Below are positions 7,004-8,481 of a DNA stretch of 8,481 nucleotides, piece by piece (positions within the stretch are counted from its first letter, which is position 1; each line of letters starts with the position of its first letter). A program made the position numbers and the translations under genes. The DNA is from Thermoplasmata archaeon (lineage in GTDB: Archaea; Thermoplasmatota; E2; UBA202; JdFR-43): the NCBI GenBank assembly GCA_021163175.1, contig JAGGXG010000076.1:1-8481 (forward strand). The letters run 5' to 3'. The notes under the pieces are model-generated. The model saw nothing but the letters and a program-made list of their open reading frames with translations, did not search any database and had not been told where the DNA came from.

Positions 7004-7534
7004 TTAACCCACTTTTTTTACCTGATTTGCAGGAACTATGATCTCTCCACTATATTTTCCATCAATTATGGCTTCTTTTGGAAACTCTCCCCATATATGC
7101 CAGGTAGCATTGTTCCATTCCTCGTAAAAATCATAATGTTTTATATGCAATTTTATTTCTATCAAGTCTCCCATTTCATATTTATTTGTTACGTCTCTGT
7201 CTACATATATAACAATGGGCCATGTTGTGTTTTTTCCTAACGTAAGCCTTGTAACATTCCTTTTTGTAACATCATCAAAGCCATATCTCGGTTTCTGAAT
7301 GAGTTTATCTTTTATAATAAGTATGTCTCCTGGATCTAAGGAGCGATACTCTAAATGAAATTCATGTGTAGTATAATTTTTTTCATATATACCATCATTT
7401 AGATACTCACCCACATCCATAACAATGGTTTTTGCCTTCGTATGCTCATTATTCTGGTTCTTTAAAATAAAAGCACCAGCAATAAATATTGTCAGAAGAA
7501 CTATTATCGATAAAATCAATATTTTCGTTTTCAT
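7004..7534 (-). CDS. Small membrane-anchored extracellular protein of unknown function
   Basis: I do not recognise a named family. The 176 residues start with MKTK and one hydrophobic segment (~5-24, ILILSIIVLLTIFIAGAFIL), without a clear cleavage site or lipobox cysteine, so a signal anchor with the rest outside the cell is the best reading. The remainder is beta-rich and includes PGDILIIKDKL (68-78), WPIVIYVDRD (105-114) and YEMGDLIEIKLHIKHY (119-134). The GD-x-I/L-x-I strands resemble a small OB-like or barrel domain; this is a guess. Four NxT sequons (N53, N93, N102, N142) support an extracellular location. The SMxP and catalytic Lys motifs of signal peptidase I are absent. It ends VKKVG and sits alone between two surface-protein genes, with about 60 bases on each side. 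Confidence 0.75.
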   Translation of the reverse strand: MKTKILILSIIVLLTIFIAGAFILKNQNNEHTKAKTIVMDVGEYLNDGIYEKNYTTHEFHLEYRSLDPGDILIIKDKLIQKPRYGFDDVTKRNVTRLTLGKNTTWPIVIYVDRDVTNKYEMGDLIEIKLHIKHYDFYEEWNNATWHIWGEFPKEAIIDGKYSGEIIVPANQVKKVG

Positions 7535-7554
7535 GGAATCAAAAAGAAAACGAC

Positions 7555-7579
7555 TATTTAATTTTTATCAATATATAAA
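7555..7579 (-). promoter_or_regulatory. Possible promoter of the small membrane-anchored protein
   Basis: Two AT boxes are candidates on the minus strand: AAAAATTAAATA, centred about 26 bases before the ATG (leaderless start), and TTTATATATT, centred about 40 bases before it (leader of about 14 bases). The second is closer to an archaeal TATA consensus. Sequence alone does not decide between them. Confidence 0.4.
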
Positions 7580-7598
7580 AAAGGGAAAGAGGGGTGGC
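7577..7598 (-). terminator. Possible U-tract terminator after the surface-protein gene
   Basis: Directly after the TAA of the 7600-8481 gene, the minus strand is pyrimidine-rich and ends in six Ts, as in factor-independent archaeal termination. No hairpin is evident. The T run abuts the possible TATA box of the next gene. Confidence 0.4.
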
Positions 7599-7599
7599 T

Positions 7600-8481
7600 T
7601 TATAGCCAGTGTGTGAAGTCTAGGCTGTCTCCAGAGCCAGTATTGCATGCGTTGTCTGTTGCTGTTACTGTTACAGTGTACTTGGTTGGTAACCAGTCAA
7701 AGTTGTTCCAGAATACTTCATATGGTGATGTTGTATCATCGTATTCAGCATCGCCAATTGTAAAGTGTACGTTCTTCACTTTGCTTGTTGCGTCGCTTGC
7801 ATCGGCCTGGAATGTCATCTTGCCTATGATGAATGTTCCGCCCAATGGATTCTTGAATAGCTGTCTGCCCATGAGATATATGTATCCAGCCTGTGGATAT
7901 GTTATGCTTGCTGTTGGAGCTGTTGTATCAATCTTGAAGCTTACTGTATGTGTTTCTTCAACATTTCCTACACCATCAACGCTGTAATAGCTTATTGTAT
8001 GCTCGCCATCAACATTTATTGTGAATGGTGCTGTGTATTTAATCCATGAGCCGCCGTCGATGCTATAATATGTTGCATCAACTTCGAGGTTATCATCTGC
8101 TACAAGTGTTACTGTAACTGGGCTTGTGTACCAGTCATTGCATCCATCTGGCTCTGGTGGATCAAGTATTGCAGTTGTTGTTGGTGCAACACAATCCTGC
8201 CATGCTCTTACGCTTATGTCATCAATCTCCCAGCCTACATCTGTTCCTGTTTCATTTGATACAAATGAGAATCTTATGAGCAGCTGTTCGTTTGGCAGAT
8301 ATGGGTCGAGCTGTATTGTATGCTCCATCCAGCCTCCAGAGTTTGTGCTTGCTGTTCCACCAGCTTCTCTCCAGGTTGCTCCACCATCTGTGCTCACATA
8401 CACAATGCCATAGTCGTTGGCATCAGCGAATGAATAGTTCTCCCAGTATATGAGTTCAGCGTGATACAATCCAGATGTGTC
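7600..8481 (-). CDS. Secreted protein with InhA/MAM-like and OmpL47-like domains, 5' partial
   Basis: The frame is open to the right edge, so only the last 293 residues are visible. A TTG at 8469 could be taken as a start, but it is internal to a domain. Residues ~1-95 resemble the MAM-like domain found at the C-terminus of immune-inhibitor-A peptidases and other secreted proteins, with LIYWENYSF, GIVYVSTDGGATW, LIRFSFVSNE and GWEIDDISVRA. An OmpL47-like repeat follows (~99-185; NDWYTSPVTVTLVADD, YYSIDGGSWIKYTAPF, YYSVDGVGNVEE). The last ~108 residues are the GYIYL...FIIGKMTF module shared with the protein at 5718-6944, and the end is DFTHWL with no membrane anchor. The hidden N-terminal part could hold a protease or another catalytic domain; that cannot be seen. 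Lysine is mostly AAG here (5 of 7), unlike the AAA-rich neighbours, which may reflect high expression. Confidence 0.85.
   Translation of the reverse strand, partial: DTSGLYHAELIYWENYSFADANDYGIVYVSTDGGATWREAGGTASTNSGGWMEHTIQLDPYLPNEQLLIRFSFVSNETGTDVGWEIDDISVRAWQDCVAPTTTAILDPPEPDGCNDWYTSPVTVTLVADDNLEVDATYYSIDGGSWIKYTAPFTINVDGEHTISYYSVDGVGNVEETHTVSFKIDTTAPTASITYPQAGYIYLMGRQLFKNPLGGTFIIGKMTFQADASDATSKVKNVHFTIGDAEYDDTTSPYEVFWNNFDWLPTKYTVTVTATDNACNTGSGDSLDFTHWL
7927..8187 (-). repeat. OmpL47-like repeat in the partial surface protein
   Basis: One unit of about 87 codons matches the two units at 6042-6572 in the order WY, VTVTLVA(T/D)D, YYSIDGG, SW-x-x-YT-x-PF, YYSVD-x-x-GN-x-E and F-K-I-D. It differs at its start, where a DPPEPDGCN loop replaces the LSG-x-KG turn. 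Boundaries are approximate. Confidence 0.7.

Noticed and set aside
7004..7534. Signal peptidase I
   Set aside because: It has one N-terminal membrane segment and GD motifs, but no SMxP serine motif and no catalytic Lys or Asp/His box.

Overview
The window (8481 bases, AT-rich) reads as chromosomal DNA from a euryarchaeon-grade archaeon, most likely from the Thermoplasmatota. Three observations support this. PurP, Nep1 and the PIN-ATPase-KH protein (PINA) are archaeal hallmark genes. AT boxes sit about 25 bases before several starts, with no Shine-Dalgarno sequence. The secreted proteins carry OmpL47-like and PKD-like modules of a kind I associate, from memory, with that phylum. The phylum assignment is inference; the archaeal assignment is firm.

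Layout from left to right. Positions 2-1207 (+) hold the 3' part of a secreted repeat protein: propeller-like blades, a PKD/Ig-like domain and a short hydrophobic tail. Everything after it is on the minus strand. The set purP (2819-3877), nep1 (2211-2822) and amrS (1197-2198) looks like one operon: purP and nep1 overlap by four bases, and nep1 and amrS are 12 bases apart. It converges on the first gene with an 11-base overlap of coding ends. Upstream lies the PINA gene (3923-5704). Next are a secreted protein with a signal peptide, an Ig-like domain and two OmpL47-like repeats (5718-6944), a small membrane-anchored protein of unknown function (7004-7534), and the C-terminal part of another secreted protein with an InhA/MAM-like domain (7600 to the window edge).

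Functionally the window combines a housekeeping block (folate-independent purine synthesis, rRNA pseudouridine methylation, an AMMECR1/Memo-associated radical SAM enzyme, and a Holliday-junction-type ATPase) with a cell-surface block of modular extracellular proteins. The two OmpL47 proteins end in the same roughly 105-residue module, so they appear to have been built from a shared set of parts. Coding is dense: no gene-free stretch exceeds about 65 bases. I saw no RNA genes, CRISPR arrays, transposases or defence systems, and nothing I would call a clear undescribed system. The least explained items are the 176-residue membrane-anchored protein, the shared C-terminal module, and the non-canonical C-terminal tail of the first gene.
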